DNA from: Gracilimonas amylolytica
GTDB lineage: Bacteria > Bacteroidota > Rhodothermia > Balneolales > Balneolaceae
Length of the DNA: 64,000 nucleotides
Assembly: GCF_002911695.1 (NCBI RefSeq)
Contig: NZ_PQBS01000037.1
Coordinates: 411,871-475,870 of the forward strand
Reading direction: 5' to 3'
Part shown: positions 1 through 8,551 of the stretch, piece by piece
Layout: every line of letters begins with the position of its first letter
Numbering within the stretch: the first letter of the stretch is position 1
The notes under the pieces: model-generated
The model's input: the letters and a program-made list of their open reading frames with translations, nothing else
What the model was told of the DNA's origin: nothing
The model's database searches: none
Program-made: the position numbers and the translations under genes

Positions 1-2
1 TA

Positions 3-2027
3 TTGAAAGAAACGGCACTTGTAGAAACGGAAGAAGGAAATTATCTGCCGAGGTTTTCACCTGATGGAGAGAAACTTGCGTATGTCGCCGGCAGAAGAAC
101 GATCAGGGTAAAAGACCTGGAGTCCGGTGACACTACCGATCTGATGACCCCTGAAGAACTGTTCCATATGAGGGATGGAGATAAATATTACCGCTGGAGT
201 CCGGATAGCAAGTGGTTACTGGTGGAGTGGGGTAAATTGCTGAATAACAGTGAAGTATTATTGCTGTCAGCTGATGGGGAACAACGGTATAACCTGACCG
301 AAAGTGGTTATTATGACAATTCCCCAAAGTGGATGAACGGCGGAAAACAAATGATCTGGGTCAGTAATGAAGATGGGCTTAAAAGTTATGCTACCAGTGG
401 CAACACTCAAAGTGATGTCTTCACCATGTTCTTTGATCAGGAAGCCTGGGATGAATTCAATATGAGTGAAGAGGATTTCAAGCTCATGCAGGAAATTGAA
501 AAGATCAATAAGGCAGAATCTGATGAAGAGGAAGACAAGAAGGATGAGAAAAAAGACGAGGAGATTGAGGACCTCACCATCGACTTCGACCGCATGAAAG
601 ACTGGACTAAAAAGCTGACGATCCACTCCAGCAATATGTCGGATGCCACCCTATCCAAAGATGGAAACAAACTCTATTACCTGTCCCGTTTTGAGGATAA
701 TTATAATTTATGGGAAACCGACCTGAGAACCCGTGAAACCAAAATGGCTATTAAACTCAACACAGGCGGAGGCAGCCTAGTATGGGATAAGGATATGGAA
801 AATCTATATCTGTTGAGCCGTGGGCGCATCTCCAAACTGGATCTCTCTGCCGGCAGCTCAAAAGGAATAGAGATCGCCGGTGAAATGGATTACGATGCCA
901 CTGAGGAACGGTTAACCATGCTGGATCACATCTACATTAGAACAAAAAATATCTTTTATGAACCAACTTTCCATGGCAAAGACTGGGATATGCTCTACGA
1001 AGAGTACAAGAAATACGTGCCTTATATCGGTAATGGATATGAATTTGCTGAGATGGTATCTGAGCTGCTTGGTGAGCTGAATGTTTCGCATGCGGGGGCC
1101 GGTTACAGCAGAAGTATAGACAACGCCGATGCTACGGCATCTCTGGGGATCTTCATGGATTACGATCATGAAGGTAACGGGATCAGGATCGTGGAAGTGC
1201 TGAAAGGCGGCCCGCTCGATAAAGCTGACCTGAATATTCAAGCCGGAATGATCATACAAAGTATTGACGGCGAGACGATCACTCCAAACCGCGATGTTGC
1301 CACGTACCTGAACCGAAAGGCGGGTAAATTTACCCTGCTTGAGATCACAGACGAGAATGGTAAAAATGCCCGTCAGATAAGGATCAAACCTATCAGTTTG
1401 GGTGAAGAACGCAACCTGCTGTACGATCGCTTTGTGAAGATCAATGCCGATGAAGTGAAAGAAAGATCGAATGGAAGGTTAGGGTATGTTCACATTCCCG
1501 GTATGAGCGATGGTCCCTATCGGGATATCTACAAGGACATGCTTGGCAAGTACTATGAAACGGAGGCTATGATCGTAGATACTCGCTTTAACGGTGGCGG
1601 TGACCTGGTGGCAGATCTGGTGATGTTCTTTTCAGGTGAAGATTTTATCACTTACGCCACGGCAAGAAAAGCGGTTGGGGGTGAGCCGACTTCCAGATGG
1701 ACCAAACCAACCCTGACCTTGTTCAATGAGTCCAATTATTCGGATGGCCACTGCTATGCGCAGGGTTATATGGATATGGAACTGGGACTTTCAGTAGGTA
1801 TGCCGGTTCCGGGTACCTGTAGTTTTGCCGGATGGGAAGGCCTGCCCAATGGCAGTTATTGGGGCGTGGTTCCGGTCAGTGCCAAGAACAAAGCCGGTGA
1901 ATGGATGGAAAACAATCAGACCGAACCGGACATCAAAGTAAAAAATCAGCCTGAAGTGATCTCGGAAGGGAGAGATCAACAGCTTGAAAGAGCGATACAA
2001 GAGCTGCTTGATCAGGTGAATGAATAG
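3..2027 (+). CDS. Tricorn-like S41 family protease, 5'-truncated by the window edge
   Basis: C-terminal 674 residues of a tricorn-type protease. Family members are usually about 1,050-1,100 residues, so roughly 400 N-terminal residues lie outside the window and the TTG at 3 is not the real start. The visible order is WD40/TolB-like beta-propeller repeats (SPDGEKLAY, SPDSKWLL), a very acidic/lysine linker near residues 165-195, more propeller blades, a PDZ domain near 378-462 (LKGGPLDKA, AGMIIQSIDG) and the S41 core with DTRFNGGGD near 525-533. In the motif NYSDGH, Ser580 sits where the tricorn nucleophile is found, and the end, GRDQQLERAIQELL, is typical of the family. Tricorn proteins degrade peptides; a signal peptide and location cannot be judged here. 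A terminator follows the stop codon. Confidence 0.9.
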   Translation: MKETALVETEEGNYLPRFSPDGEKLAYVAGRRTIRVKDLESGDTTDLMTPEELFHMRDGDKYYRWSPDSKWLLVEWGKLLNNSEVLLLSADGEQRYNLTESGYYDNSPKWMNGGKQMIWVSNEDGLKSYATSGNTQSDVFTMFFDQEAWDEFNMSEEDFKLMQEIEKINKAESDEEEDKKDEKKDEEIEDLTIDFDRMKDWTKKLTIHSSNMSDATLSKDGNKLYYLSRFEDNYNLWETDLRTRETKMAIKLNTGGGSLVWDKDMENLYLLSRGRISKLDLSAGSSKGIEIAGEMDYDATEERLTMLDHIYIRTKNIFYEPTFHGKDWDMLYEEYKKYVPYIGNGYEFAEMVSELLGELNVSHAGAGYSRSIDNADATASLGIFMDYDHEGNGIRIVEVLKGGPLDKADLNIQAGMIIQSIDGETITPNRDVATYLNRKAGKFTLLEITDENGKNARQIRIKPISLGEERNLLYDRFVKINADEVKERSNGRLGYVHIPGMSDGPYRDIYKDMLGKYYETEAMIVDTRFNGGGDLVADLVMFFSGEDFITYATARKAVGGEPTSRWTKPTLTLFNESNYSDGHCYAQGYMDMELGLSVGMPVPGTCSFAGWEGLPNGSYWGVVPVSAKNKAGEWMENNQTEPDIKVKNQPEVISEGRDQQLERAIQELLDQVNE

Positions 2028-2057
2028 GGATTGAAGAACCAATCGATGTAATTAAGA

Positions 2058-2089
2058 GGGCCGTCCGAAATTATTCGGGTGGCCTTTTT
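2058..2089 (+). terminator. Intrinsic terminator after the tricorn-like gene
   Basis: The GGCC..CCGAA arm (2059-2069) pairs with TTCGG..GGCC (2074-2084) around a 4-base loop, with a two-base internal mismatch, and five T residues follow. It lies about 30 bases after the stop codon. Confidence 0.75.
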
Positions 2090-2250
2090 AATTTACCTGA
2101 ACCTTTTCTGTAGTTTGGCGTAAGTGTTTTCTCAAACTTTCAATTTAAGACTCCGGTTGTATTAAAAATTTGGATAACAGTACATGAAGAAAAAGGATCA
2201 AGGTAAAAAAAATACTCAGGGTAGTTTTACTGGCAGGAACTATCGTATCC

Positions 2251-3228
2251 ATGTTCTTTGTGCCATGGGACCTGTTGAAAGCCTGGATAGCACCATTACC
2301 GGATACCGTTAAGCAACAGGTCGATAATGCTATAGGTCACGGTTTTGATGGGATCATCGTTTATGTAGATAAAGGTGGGGAATCCCCTGAGTTTTATGCT
2401 GCAGGGTGGCATGACCGGAAAAACAAGATACCTGCTGATCCACACGCCTTGTTCAAGATCGCCAGCATCAATAAGCTGTACGATGCCGTTTCAGTTACAA
2501 AGCTGGTGCATAGTGAACGCTTATCCCTTGACAGAACCCTTACCGAATACTTTCCGGAATTCTCTGGAAAGATCGAAAACGCAGACAGGATCACATTACG
2601 AATGCTAGTACAACACCAAAGTGGCATTCCAAACGTAACGAATACACCCGATTTTTGGATAGATCCACCGAAAAGCAGGGAAGAGGCATTAAAAAGAATT
2701 TTTGATCTTCCTTCGAACTTTGAACCGGGTAATGGCTATGAATATTCAAATACCAATTACATACTCATCTCAAAGATCATTGAGCATGAACTGGGCTACA
2801 GTGGTTTTCAATACATCAAAGAGGTGATCCTGGAGCCGCTGGAATTAAAGAATACCTACGGTTCTCTGGCCGAGGTCAATTTAGATCGGTTGATGAGTGG
2901 ATATTATGTGGGAGTTGAAGAAGACATCAAAACCACAGATTATGGCTCAATGTTAGCTACGGCTGAGGATGTGGGGATCTTCTTAAGGGCTCTAAACGAT
3001 GGATCGTTGTTGAGCGAGGGAGAGGCGGAGATCTATTCCTCACTTTATGGGTACGAACACACAGGATTGATCCCAGGATATCAAAGTAAAGCTCGGTATC
3101 ACAAGGACATTGACACGGTTGTCATTCAGTTTGTAAACACCACAAATTTTGATGGCAATACCTGGCACCTATCAGAGATCGTTTACAACCGTATCATCGA
3201 CATTTTGAAAAGGCAACAGTCCGGGTAA
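2251..3228 (+). CDS. Serine hydrolase, beta-lactamase family (class C-like); 5' end probably frameshifted
   Basis: Penicillin-binding-protein/class C beta-lactamase fold, probably an esterase or peptidase rather than an antibiotic resistance enzyme. Counting from the ATG at 2251, all three motifs are intact: SINK (Ser72-Lys75), YSN (Tyr165-Asn167) and HTG (270-272). The open frame continues upstream of 2251 to 2188 and encodes a hydrophobic, positively charged segment (VKKILRVVLLAGTIVSMFF) that looks like a signal anchor but has no start codon. An ATG at 2184 would supply it if the A8 run at 2205-2212 were A7. The natural start is therefore probably 2184 with a one-base shift; 2251 is the first ATG in the intact frame. 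The stop codon lies inside the stem of a terminator hairpin. Confidence 0.85.
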   Translation: MFFVPWDLLKAWIAPLPDTVKQQVDNAIGHGFDGIIVYVDKGGESPEFYAAGWHDRKNKIPADPHALFKIASINKLYDAVSVTKLVHSERLSLDRTLTEYFPEFSGKIENADRITLRMLVQHQSGIPNVTNTPDFWIDPPKSREEALKRIFDLPSNFEPGNGYEYSNTNYILISKIIEHELGYSGFQYIKEVILEPLELKNTYGSLAEVNLDRLMSGYYVGVEEDIKTTDYGSMLATAEDVGIFLRALNDGSLLSEGEAEIYSSLYGYEHTGLIPGYQSKARYHKDIDTVVIQFVNTTNFDGNTWHLSEIVYNRIIDILKRQQSG

Positions 3229-3257
3229 TAGTTAGCGTACTTTACCCGGTTCATTTT
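3221..3257 (+). terminator. Intrinsic terminator overlapping a stop codon
   Basis: CCGGGTAA (3221-3228, which includes the TAA stop) pairs with TTACCCGG (3242-3249), and TTCATTTTTT follows. It ends the serine hydrolase transcript. Confidence 0.65.
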
Positions 3258-3267
3258 TTGGTTTGAG
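3250..3267. repeat. 18-bp intergenic direct repeat, copy 1
   Basis: TTCATTTTTTGGTTTGAG is identical at 6651-6668, and both copies lie just after a stop codon. It contains TTTG, compatible with the -33 element of Bacteroidota-type promoters; TAGGTTTA follows 15 bases downstream here. The function is not established. Confidence 0.6.
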
Positions 3268-3374
3268 AGTTTATCGTAATTAGGTTTAATTATATATAAC
3301 CAATTGCATGGCATCACGTTATAAGTGCTGGTCATGAACCTATGGTATGAATTTCAATTAAACATTCGGTAGGA

Positions 3375-3941
3375 ATGGGACATTCAAAAAAACACTTGTC
3401 CGATGAGAACATTGAGGTACTGCTTTCAACTCTAAAGGAGCGGTTTCAGGAAAACATGGGGCGCCATAAGGACATATCCTGGAATGAAGTAGAAGAAAGA
3501 TTGAAGGAGCAGCATGACAAGTTATGGTCCCTCAACGAAATGGAACTGACAGGGGGCGAACCGGATGTAGTTGGAAAGGATGAAGAAACCGGAGAGATCA
3601 TCTTTTTTGATTGCTCTGTTGAAAGTCCGAAGGGGCGCCGAAAAGTCTGCTACGACCGCGAGGCTCTGGAATCCAGAAAGAAATACAAGCCGGAAAACAG
3701 TGCCATGGATATGGCTGAAATGATGGGGGTCGAGTTATTGACAGAAGAGGAGTATACATTCCTTCAGCACTTCGGTCCCTTTGATACGGCTACATCAAGC
3801 TGGCTCAAAACCCCGGTTGATGTACGAGATCTCGGAGGGGCCATCTTCGGTGATCATAGATTTGGACGCACATTTATCTATCATAACGGGGCGGAATCAT
3901 ATTACGCAGCAAGAGGATTTCGTGGCAAATTGAAGGTGTGA
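3375..3941 (+). CDS. DUF4256 domain-containing protein
   Basis: 188-residue soluble protein with no signal peptide. I recognise it as DUF4256 from the N-terminal helix LLSTLKERFQENMGRH, the central IFFDCSVESPKGRRKVCYDREAL and the C-terminal YYAARGFRG. Full length for the family, which spans the whole protein. No biochemical function is known. It stands alone, with about 145 bases upstream and a SEC-C gene downstream. Confidence 0.85.
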   Translation: MGHSKKHLSDENIEVLLSTLKERFQENMGRHKDISWNEVEERLKEQHDKLWSLNEMELTGGEPDVVGKDEETGEIIFFDCSVESPKGRRKVCYDREALESRKKYKPENSAMDMAEMMGVELLTEEEYTFLQHFGPFDTATSSWLKTPVDVRDLGGAIFGDHRFGRTFIYHNGAESYYAARGFRGKLKV

Positions 3942-4035
3942 CCTCCAAAATTTTCTCATTCTTCCGGCAATGATTTTTCAGATTCCCCGAATCTTACTAC
4001 ATTGATGCATATGTAAATAAAACCCCACTACCATC

Positions 4036-4275
4036 ATGTCCAAAAAGCTACAACGAAACGACACCTGCCACTGCGGAAGCGGAAAGAAGTACAAGAACTG
4101 CTGTATGGAAAAGGACAATAATAAACTATCCTCAAAATTAGGGGTTGTGGGATTGGTTGTGATCGTACTGCTTGGGTTATGGTTCTGGGGAACTGCCATG
4201 TCGAACAACGGAGCGGGTGTGCCCGACTGTCCGGCCGGCCAGCAATGGTCTGAAGCTCATCAACACTGCCACTGA
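4036..4275 (+). CDS. Small SEC-C motif protein with one transmembrane helix
   Basis: 79 residues. The N-terminus carries a complete SEC-C zinc motif, CHCGSGKKYKNCC (11-23), as at the C-terminus of SecA, where it binds zinc and contacts SecB or ribosomes. A single hydrophobic helix (about 35-52, VVGLVVIVLLGLWFWGTAM) follows, then a short tail ending DCPAGQQWSEAHQHCH whose Cys and His residues could form a second metal site. The expected topology is SEC-C inside and His-rich tail outside. Role unknown; a link to protein export or metal handling is inference. Confidence 0.8.
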   Translation: MSKKLQRNDTCHCGSGKKYKNCCMEKDNNKLSSKLGVVGLVVIVLLGLWFWGTAMSNNGAGVPDCPAGQQWSEAHQHCH

Positions 4276-4381
4276 GTTTAGGTACTTGACCTACGGCATT
4301 CTTTTATAAATTTTATAAAACGGAGCACTCGTAAACCGATATTATCTCGCAGGCTAATCCTAAGAGTAGAAATATAAGTTT

Positions 4382-6646
4382 ATGAAACAGACCGGTTACC
4401 GTTTTACCTTATTCTTTGTATGGTTGATCTGTGTAATTTTAACCCCTGAAACGGGCATTGCTCAGACTCAGCAATCTTTCAGTTATGAACCGGTTGAGAT
4501 CGAAGAGGATTTTGATATAAACGGAAAAATGGATGATCCGGCCTGGGCGAAAGCTAAACCTACCTTGCTTCAGTATCAGCGACAGCCCAACGATCAGGAG
4601 CCGGCCCCGGTTGAAACCCGGGTGAAGGTATTGTACAGTACCGATAACCTTTATATAGGCTTTGAAAGCATAGACCCTGAACCGGCAAGAATTCGTGCCA
4701 ATGTAACCGACCGGGATGGGTTCTTTGGGGATGATTACGTGGGGGTGATCCTGGATACCTACAGTAATAATCAGCAGGCCTACGAATTTGTGGTGAACCC
4801 ACTGGGCATACAAATGGATGCCACACGAACGTCCACTTCAGAAGATTTTAGTTATGATGCTCTTTGGTACTCCGAAGCCTCCATCACCGGTACAGGATAC
4901 ATTGCTGTTATGAAGATCCCATTCAAGAGTTTTAATTTTCCGGACCGGGATATTCAGAATTGGGCCATTCAATTCATCAGAAATTATCCGCGAAAGAACC
5001 GGTATCAGTTGTCGTGGACCAACGTAATGATGGATAACCCTTGTTTACTGTGCCAAAGCGGTCAGTTGACCAACATTCAGTATATCGATCGCTCGAATAC
5101 TGTTGAGATCCTGCCATATGCAGCCGCCACTCATCGCGGAGCACTTCTGGACCCCAATAACGCAGAATCCGGTTTCGATAACGAAAAGATCCATACCAAG
5201 GCCGGAGGTAGTATATCCTATTCTCCAACCACCAACAGTTCTCTTGAGATGGTGGTGAATCCCGATTTCAGCCAGATAGAGACCGATGCCTCGCAGATCA
5301 GTGTGAACGAAACCTTTGCCCTCTATTTCTCTGAAAAACGGCCGTTTTTTGTGAAAGGGGCGGATCTCTTCAGTACGCGAGAAAATCTGTATTACTCCAG
5401 GACCATTAATAACCCTTTTGCAGCGGCCAAATTCACCCGGGCAACCAATCGTTTCAGTATCGCCTTTTTGTCGGCATACGATCGTGAAGCCCCCTTTATC
5501 GTACCGGGCAAAGAGCGCAGTTCACAGGTTCAGACCAATTTGAACGCATACAATAATATTCTAAGGGGAAAATATAATCTCGGAGAAGAATCGCACATCG
5601 GTTCATTGATCACGACCCGAAATTATGAAGGTGGCCATAATTACGTTGGCGGTGTTGATTGGGCACTTGCGGTTGCCCCGAATTACTATTTCAGGGGGCA
5701 AGCCGGTTATTCGAAAACTAAGGAGCTGGATGACATGGCTTTGTTTTCAGATCCGCGTACCCTGGGCAGTTCTTCTAATGATGCCGCCTTCAATGGGGAA
5801 AAATTTGGTGGGACTCTGTTGAGTGCAGAGTTTTCACGGGAATCCAAGTACTACAATTTCTCCTTCGATTACGATTCCTATTCCCCGACTCTTCAAACTC
5901 AAACCGGCTTTATCAATAACGTAGACCGCCGGCAGATCGGCTTTAGTCAGGGTCTCTCTTACTATCCTGATAACGATATGATATCTCAGGGGTCATTGAA
6001 TGTAAGTGGAAACTGGCGATACGATTTTGACGGAGAGTTTCAGGAACGCTTCATGTTTGTACGGTTCAACAATAAACTGGTAGGGCAGAACGACCTGAAC
6101 ATCAATTTTTTACCGGTGAATGATGAACGATTCAGGGGGCAGATGTTTCGGAATATCTATCGTGGAACCATCAGTTTTAATTCCAATACATATGATACCT
6201 TCTCATTTGGCGGCAGCTTTGAATATGGCAGGAATATCAACCGCTCTCAGGTTCCTACCCTGGGTGTCGGTTACAACATCTCTGCGGATGCCACGGTTAA
6301 ACCCACTCCGCGTTTCAGAATGACCCTCAATTACAACTACTCCAAATTATCTGAAGATGGTGGTGATCAAACCTACTACAGCGGTGATATCTATCGCCTG
6401 AATACGCGCTATAACTTTACCAAACGGTTATTTGCCCGCCTCATTACCGAATACAATTCCTTTAGTGAAGAGGTTCAGATCTACCCGTTGTTATACTATA
6501 AGGCTAATGCCTTCACCAAGTTTTATATTGGCATGACCAGTTATCACACCGATTTTTATGATAATTCCGTCAACCGATCTTATTGGGGATTCAGACAGAC
6601 TCAGCGTGAGTTTTTTGTGAAATTTCAGTATCTGATCCGCAGTTAG
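4382..6646 (+). CDS. CBM9-like / DUF5916 outer-membrane protein
   Basis: 754 residues. The signal peptide runs to about residue 27 (FTLFFVWLICVILTPETGIAQ). It is followed by a carbohydrate-binding family 9-like domain (about 35-215; IDGKMDDPAWAKAKP-type opening, LYIGFESIDPEP, DDYVGVILDTYSNNQQAYEFVVNPLG). The remainder resembles DUF5916, rich in aromatic beta strands and ending in a porin-like FVKFQYLIRS, which suggests an outer-membrane barrel. Members are often annotated as hydrolases from the CBM9 hit, but no catalytic residues are visible here. Substrate unknown; a role in surface glycan or metabolite handling is inference. Confidence 0.8.
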   Translation: MKQTGYRFTLFFVWLICVILTPETGIAQTQQSFSYEPVEIEEDFDINGKMDDPAWAKAKPTLLQYQRQPNDQEPAPVETRVKVLYSTDNLYIGFESIDPEPARIRANVTDRDGFFGDDYVGVILDTYSNNQQAYEFVVNPLGIQMDATRTSTSEDFSYDALWYSEASITGTGYIAVMKIPFKSFNFPDRDIQNWAIQFIRNYPRKNRYQLSWTNVMMDNPCLLCQSGQLTNIQYIDRSNTVEILPYAAATHRGALLDPNNAESGFDNEKIHTKAGGSISYSPTTNSSLEMVVNPDFSQIETDASQISVNETFALYFSEKRPFFVKGADLFSTRENLYYSRTINNPFAAAKFTRATNRFSIAFLSAYDREAPFIVPGKERSSQVQTNLNAYNNILRGKYNLGEESHIGSLITTRNYEGGHNYVGGVDWALAVAPNYYFRGQAGYSKTKELDDMALFSDPRTLGSSSNDAAFNGEKFGGTLLSAEFSRESKYYNFSFDYDSYSPTLQTQTGFINNVDRRQIGFSQGLSYYPDNDMISQGSLNVSGNWRYDFDGEFQERFMFVRFNNKLVGQNDLNINFLPVNDERFRGQMFRNIYRGTISFNSNTYDTFSFGGSFEYGRNINRSQVPTLGVGYNISADATVKPTPRFRMTLNYNYSKLSEDGGDQTYYSGDIYRLNTRYNFTKRLFARLITEYNSFSEEVQIYPLLYYKANAFTKFYIGMTSYHTDFYDNSVNRSYWGFRQTQREFFVKFQYLIRS

Positions 6647-6650
6647 TTCA

Positions 6651-6668
6651 TTCATTTTTTGGTTTGAG
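6651..6668. repeat. 18-bp intergenic direct repeat, copy 2
   Basis: TTCATTTTTTGGTTTGAG, identical to 3250-3267. Here TTTG (6663-6666) is followed 20 bases later by TATATTTC (6687-6694), close to the TTTG/TAnnTTTG promoter pattern and about 20 bases before the 6715 gene, so this copy may be part of that promoter. Confidence 0.55.
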
Positions 6669-6714
6669 CCGATGATGGGGTGAGCCTATATTTCTGCCAA
6701 TAAATCACAATTGA

Positions 6715-6999
6715 ATGAAAAATCCTTTCAAAAAGCCACTGGTATGGTTACTGCTGTCCATGGTGATCGCAGTATCGCCGTTTATACTTGTTGGCCTGGT
6801 CGATCTGATCGCAAATCTGAGTGGTTGTGATGTCAATGAGGGTTGCATTCAGCCCTGCATGGTTGCCGGAGTGGATATTGGCGGAATCCTGTACAGCTTA
6901 TTTATGTCCGGCTGGTATCTCTTCATTACCTTTCCGATCGGCGCCATATTCTTTATCGGTTCCCTCATCTGGATGGCACGTATTTATCTGAACCGTTAA
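6715..6999 (+). CDS. Small integral membrane protein, unknown function
   Basis: 94 residues with a basic N-terminus (MKNPFKKP) and two or three hydrophobic segments (about 9-33, 52-70 and 70-91). Between the first two lies a cysteine-bearing loop, GCDVNEGCIQPC, with three Cys in 12 residues. The tail is basic (MARIYLNR), consistent with the C-terminus inside. I do not recognise a named family. A promoter-like TATATTTC lies about 20 bases upstream. Confidence 0.65.
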   Translation: MKNPFKKPLVWLLLSMVIAVSPFILVGLVDLIANLSGCDVNEGCIQPCMVAGVDIGGILYSLFMSGWYLFITFPIGAIFFIGSLIWMARIYLNR

Positions 7000-7067
7000 A
7001 GAACCAATTCTTCCGCGATCTTGTTGTAACCGGCTGAGATACTAATCTTTAGCGGAGCAGATATTGA

Positions 7068-8532
7068 GTGAAAAAAAATTCTGGTTACCGGTGTAACCGG
7101 ATATATTGGGGGGAGGCTGGTTCCAAAACTGTTAAGTAAAGGGTACGAGGTTAGAGTTCTTTCCCGGGATGCCGGTCGGCTTGAAGGGCGTGATTGGATC
7201 GAAGAGGTAGAGGTTGTTGAGGGGGATGTACTTGAACCTGCGTCTCTGAATGGCGTTATGAATGGAGTGGATATCGCCTACTACCTGATACACAGCATGA
7301 GTGGGAACAGTGATGCGGATTTTCATGAAAGGGATATGCAGGCTGCCCGGAACTTTGGCAAGGCAGCAAAGCAAAATGGAGTTGAACGGATCATATATCT
7401 GGGTGGATTGGGGAATCAGGAAGATGATCTTTCCGAGCATTTATCTTCCCGGCAAAAGACCGGTGAAGTACTCAGGGAATCAGTTGTAGCGGTTACAGAA
7501 TTCAGAGCGGCCATTGTAGTGGGTTCCGGGAGTAAATCATTTGAAATGATCCGTTACCTCACGGAAAGAGTCCCTATTATGATCAGCCCAAAGTGGGTTT
7601 ATAGCAAGGTTCAGCCCATAGCTATCCGTAATGTACTTCAGTATCTGGTGCTGGCCATTGAAAAGCCGGAGACGAAAGATCAGATCATCGAGATCGGTGG
7701 AAGCAGTATCATTACCTATGCCGATATGATGAAGGTGTATGCGGAGATCAAGGGACTAAAGCGGTTGCTCATTCCCGTTCCATTTCTCTCGCCCGCGCTG
7801 TCATCCCATTGGGTCCATTGGATGACTCCGGTTCCGGCCTCGCTGGCCCGCCCGCTGATCGAAGGGCTTAAGAATGATGTATTGGTTCAGAATGACAAGG
7901 CAACGCAGTTGTTTCCTGAGATCGAGCCTATATCCTATAAAAAAGCGGTTGAACTAGCCCTTGCACGGCTTGATACGGATGAAGTTGAAACTACCTGGAA
8001 TGATGCCCTGATCAGCAGTAAGGGGGACGAACAACCGGTTATCCTTGAGACCAAGGAAGGTTTGATCATTGAACGCCGCATTAGAAAACTGGATGTGCCG
8101 CAGAATCAGGTTTTTGATGTATTTACGAGTCTTGGTGGCGAGAAAGGCTGGCTGACCTTTGAATGGGCCTGGAAACTGCGTGGTATTCTGGATCGCCTGG
8201 TTGGAGGCGTGGGATTTAGAAGAGGCAGAAGGCATCCTGAAAAGTTACGCATCGGTGATGCCTTGGATTTCTGGCGGGTTGAAGCTTTGAAACCGGGGGA
8301 GATCCTCAGGCTTCGGGCCGAGATGAAAGTCCCCGGACGTGCATGGCTCGAATTTCAGGTAAGTACGGAAGAAAGCTCCGGCAAAACCAAGCTGGTTCAA
8401 ACGGCTTACTTTGCCCCAAAAGGATTATTTGGCCTGTTATATTGGTATGCGTTGTATCCCATCCACTTGTTTGTGTTTTCCTCTATGATAGATAGTATTG
8501 CAAGGGAGGCTGAGGTTAAAGCAGGGAAGTAA
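7068..8532 (+). CDS. SDR-family NAD(P)-binding protein with C-terminal DUF2867; start out of frame at an A8 tract
   Basis: Reading from 7072, the frame begins KKILVTGVTGYIGGRL, a perfect Rossmann TGxxGxxG dinucleotide site, so homology starts here and not at the ATG at 7258. A GTG at 7068 with a GGAG-like site upstream would give V/M-KKILVTG, but the A8 run (7071-7078) puts it one base out of frame; A7 would fuse them, and an in-frame TGA sits at 7069. Reconstructed length is about 487 residues. YLIHSM is seen near residue 70. The C-terminal third (RRIRKLDVPQNQVFDVFTSLGGEKGW to YWYALYPIHLFVF) matches DUF2867. Probable NAD(P)-dependent oxidoreductase or epimerase-like protein, substrate unknown. 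The coordinates give the reconstructed start; the intact frame runs 7072-8532. Confidence 0.8.
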
Positions 8533-8551
8533 TCTAAATCTAAAAATAGTC

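Noticed and set aside
267..670. Two overlapping minus-strand ORFs inside the tricorn-like gene
   Set aside because: Antisense shadows of the acidic low-complexity linker; the sense strand has an unbroken conserved protease.
2375..2627. Plus and minus ORFs within the serine hydrolase gene
   Set aside because: They overlap the conserved SxxK region in other frames and show no family resemblance.
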